Part shown: positions 6,024 to 6,928 of the stretch, in pieces | How the letters are laid out: every line of letters starts with the position of its first letter | Numbering within the stretch: the first letter of the stretch is position 1 | Source of the DNA: Sedimentisphaerales bacterium | GTDB taxonomy: Bacteria; Planctomycetota; Phycisphaerae; Sedimentisphaerales; Anaerobacaceae | DNA length: 6,928 bases | Assembly: GCA_016933985.1 (NCBI GenBank) | Contig: JAFGTU010000077.1 | Coordinates: 1-6,928 of the forward strand | Direction of reading: 5' to 3' | The notes under the pieces: model-generated | What the model saw: the letters and a program-made list of their open reading frames with translations, nothing else | The model's database searches: none | Told to the model about the DNA's origin: nothing | Made by a program: the position numbers and the translations under genes

Positions 6024-6928
6024 ATGGGCAAGTTATCTACTATAGCAAAGAATACCTTCATAGAAACACTCAGACAGCCGATTTACGCCATCATCATTGT
6101 CGCCGCATTGCTCTTATTCTTTCTGAGCCCGTCTCTGACCATGTACTCACTGAGCGACGACAACAAGCTCCTGCGCGAATTAGGGTTATCTACGCTGTTT
6201 CTGGCCAGCTTGTTCATCGCAATTTTCTCGGCGTCCGGGGCGGTAGGCGAAGAGATGGAGAATAAGACGATAATTACGGTCCTGAGCAAGCCGGTGCAAC
6301 GTCCGATATTTATCATTGCAAAATTCATCGGCGTCGTTGCTGCAGTGGCTTTGGCACATTACGTCTGCACAATCGCCCTGCTGATGGCCATTAGACACGG
6401 CGTGCTTGAAAGCGTCGCCGATGAACACGACTGGACGGTCTTAGGCTCTGCAGGGGTGGTTTTTGCGCTGGTCATTTTGTTAAGTGCTTTTTTCAACTAC
6501 GCTTATGACTGGAGGTTTTCCGCGACCGCCATCGTGCTGGCGGCCATATTCGGCACGCTGGCGATAGTGTTTCTATGTTTCATCGACAAGGAGTGGAAAT
6601 TCAACCCCGCCAATAACGGGATCCATACGGACGATGTCTATGGGTCGATACTGCTGCTGTTTGGCGCAACGATAATCGTGGCGTTGGCGGTGGCGCTATC
6701 TGCGAGGTTCAATATCGTTGTGACGCTCTCGGCCTGTGTCGGGGTTTTCCTGCTGGGACTGGTCAGCGCATATATCTTTGCCAGGTTTGAGGATGTGCAT
6801 TTGTGGGCGAAGATAGGAAAGTATCTCGTGCCGGATTTGCAGGTGTTTTGGATAAGCGACGCGATTTATGAGGGCAATCCCATCCCGGCTCAATACATTG
6901 CGGTAGTCGCCTCCTATACGATGTGCTA
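6024..6928 (+). CDS. ABC-2 type transporter permease subunit (3' end beyond window)
   Basis: Integral membrane subunit of an ABC transporter, probably an exporter; the substrate cannot be told. I translated 301 residues from the ATG at 6024 with no stop before the window edge. Hydrophobic segments lie at about 18-38, 54-76, 96-122, 137-160, 167-187, 207-226 and 231-253, with another beginning near 290. The best family mark is the cytoplasmic segment VGEEMENKTIITVLSKPVQR (74-93), followed by a GK-like IIAKFIG. This matches the ABC-2/NosY-GldF type permeases, where E-x-E-N-x-T-x(5)-L-S-K-P-x-x-R sits between helices 2 and 3. ATG 6024 is the first start after the in-frame TGA at 6012-6014. A GGAG at 6008-6011 is 12 nt upstream, longer than ideal. 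No ATP-binding subunit gene precedes it, so the ATPase should be downstream or elsewhere. Confidence 0.88.
   Translation, partial: MGKLSTIAKNTFIETLRQPIYAIIIVAALLLFFLSPSLTMYSLSDDNKLLRELGLSTLFLASLFIAIFSASGAVGEEMENKTIITVLSKPVQRPIFIIAKFIGVVAAVALAHYVCTIALLMAIRHGVLESVADEHDWTVLGSAGVVFALVILLSAFFNYAYDWRFSATAIVLAAIFGTLAIVFLCFIDKEWKFNPANNGIHTDDVYGSILLLFGATIIVALAVALSARFNIVVTLSACVGVFLLGLVSAYIFARFEDVHLWAKIGKYLVPDLQVFWISDAIYEGNPIPAQYIAVVASYTMC

Noticed and set aside
5900..6265. Plus-strand open frame of 121 codons spanning the gap and the start of the permease gene
   Set aside because: It overlaps the real permease in another frame, has no ribosome-binding site, and its second half is a shadow of the conserved permease N-terminus.
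6083..6428. Minus-strand frames inside the permease region
   Set aside because: The plus-strand frame encodes well-formed membrane helices and the ABC-2 loop motif through the same bases.

Overview
The window reads as chromosomal DNA from a Gram-negative-type bacterium. The architecture of the SPFH proteins (an HflK-like protein with a multi-spanning N-terminus followed by HflC and a second HflK) resembles what I recall from Planctomycetota, possibly Phycisphaerae. That placement rests on family resemblance only. There are no rRNA or tRNA genes, CRISPR arrays, insertion sequences or phage signatures.

Layout. Positions 1-5795 are a compact minus-strand cluster, read from right to left: a 693-residue protein with seven predicted membrane segments and a C-terminal SPFH/HflK-like domain (5795-3714); an HflC-type protein (3717-2797, sharing ATGA with the previous gene); a more conventional HflK-type protein (2777-1440, 19 nt further on); and a heavy-metal P1B-type ATPase that runs off the left edge (1397-1, 42 nt further on). 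Positions 5796-6023 are a 228-nt non-coding divergent regulatory region. It holds a good sigma70-like plus-strand promoter, two short inverted repeats and an unusual cluster of TGTA/TACA tetramers. From 6024 to the right edge there is a plus-strand ABC-2 type permease, truncated by the window end.

How the genes may work together. HflK and HflC form a membrane-anchored SPFH complex that, in the well-studied case, cages and modulates the FtsH protease on the periplasmic side. Here three SPFH proteins are apparently co-transcribed with a cation-pumping ATPase. This suggests an enlarged SPFH microdomain or membrane quality-control complex linked to metal handling. FtsH itself is not in the window. 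The link to the divergent ABC permease is positional only.
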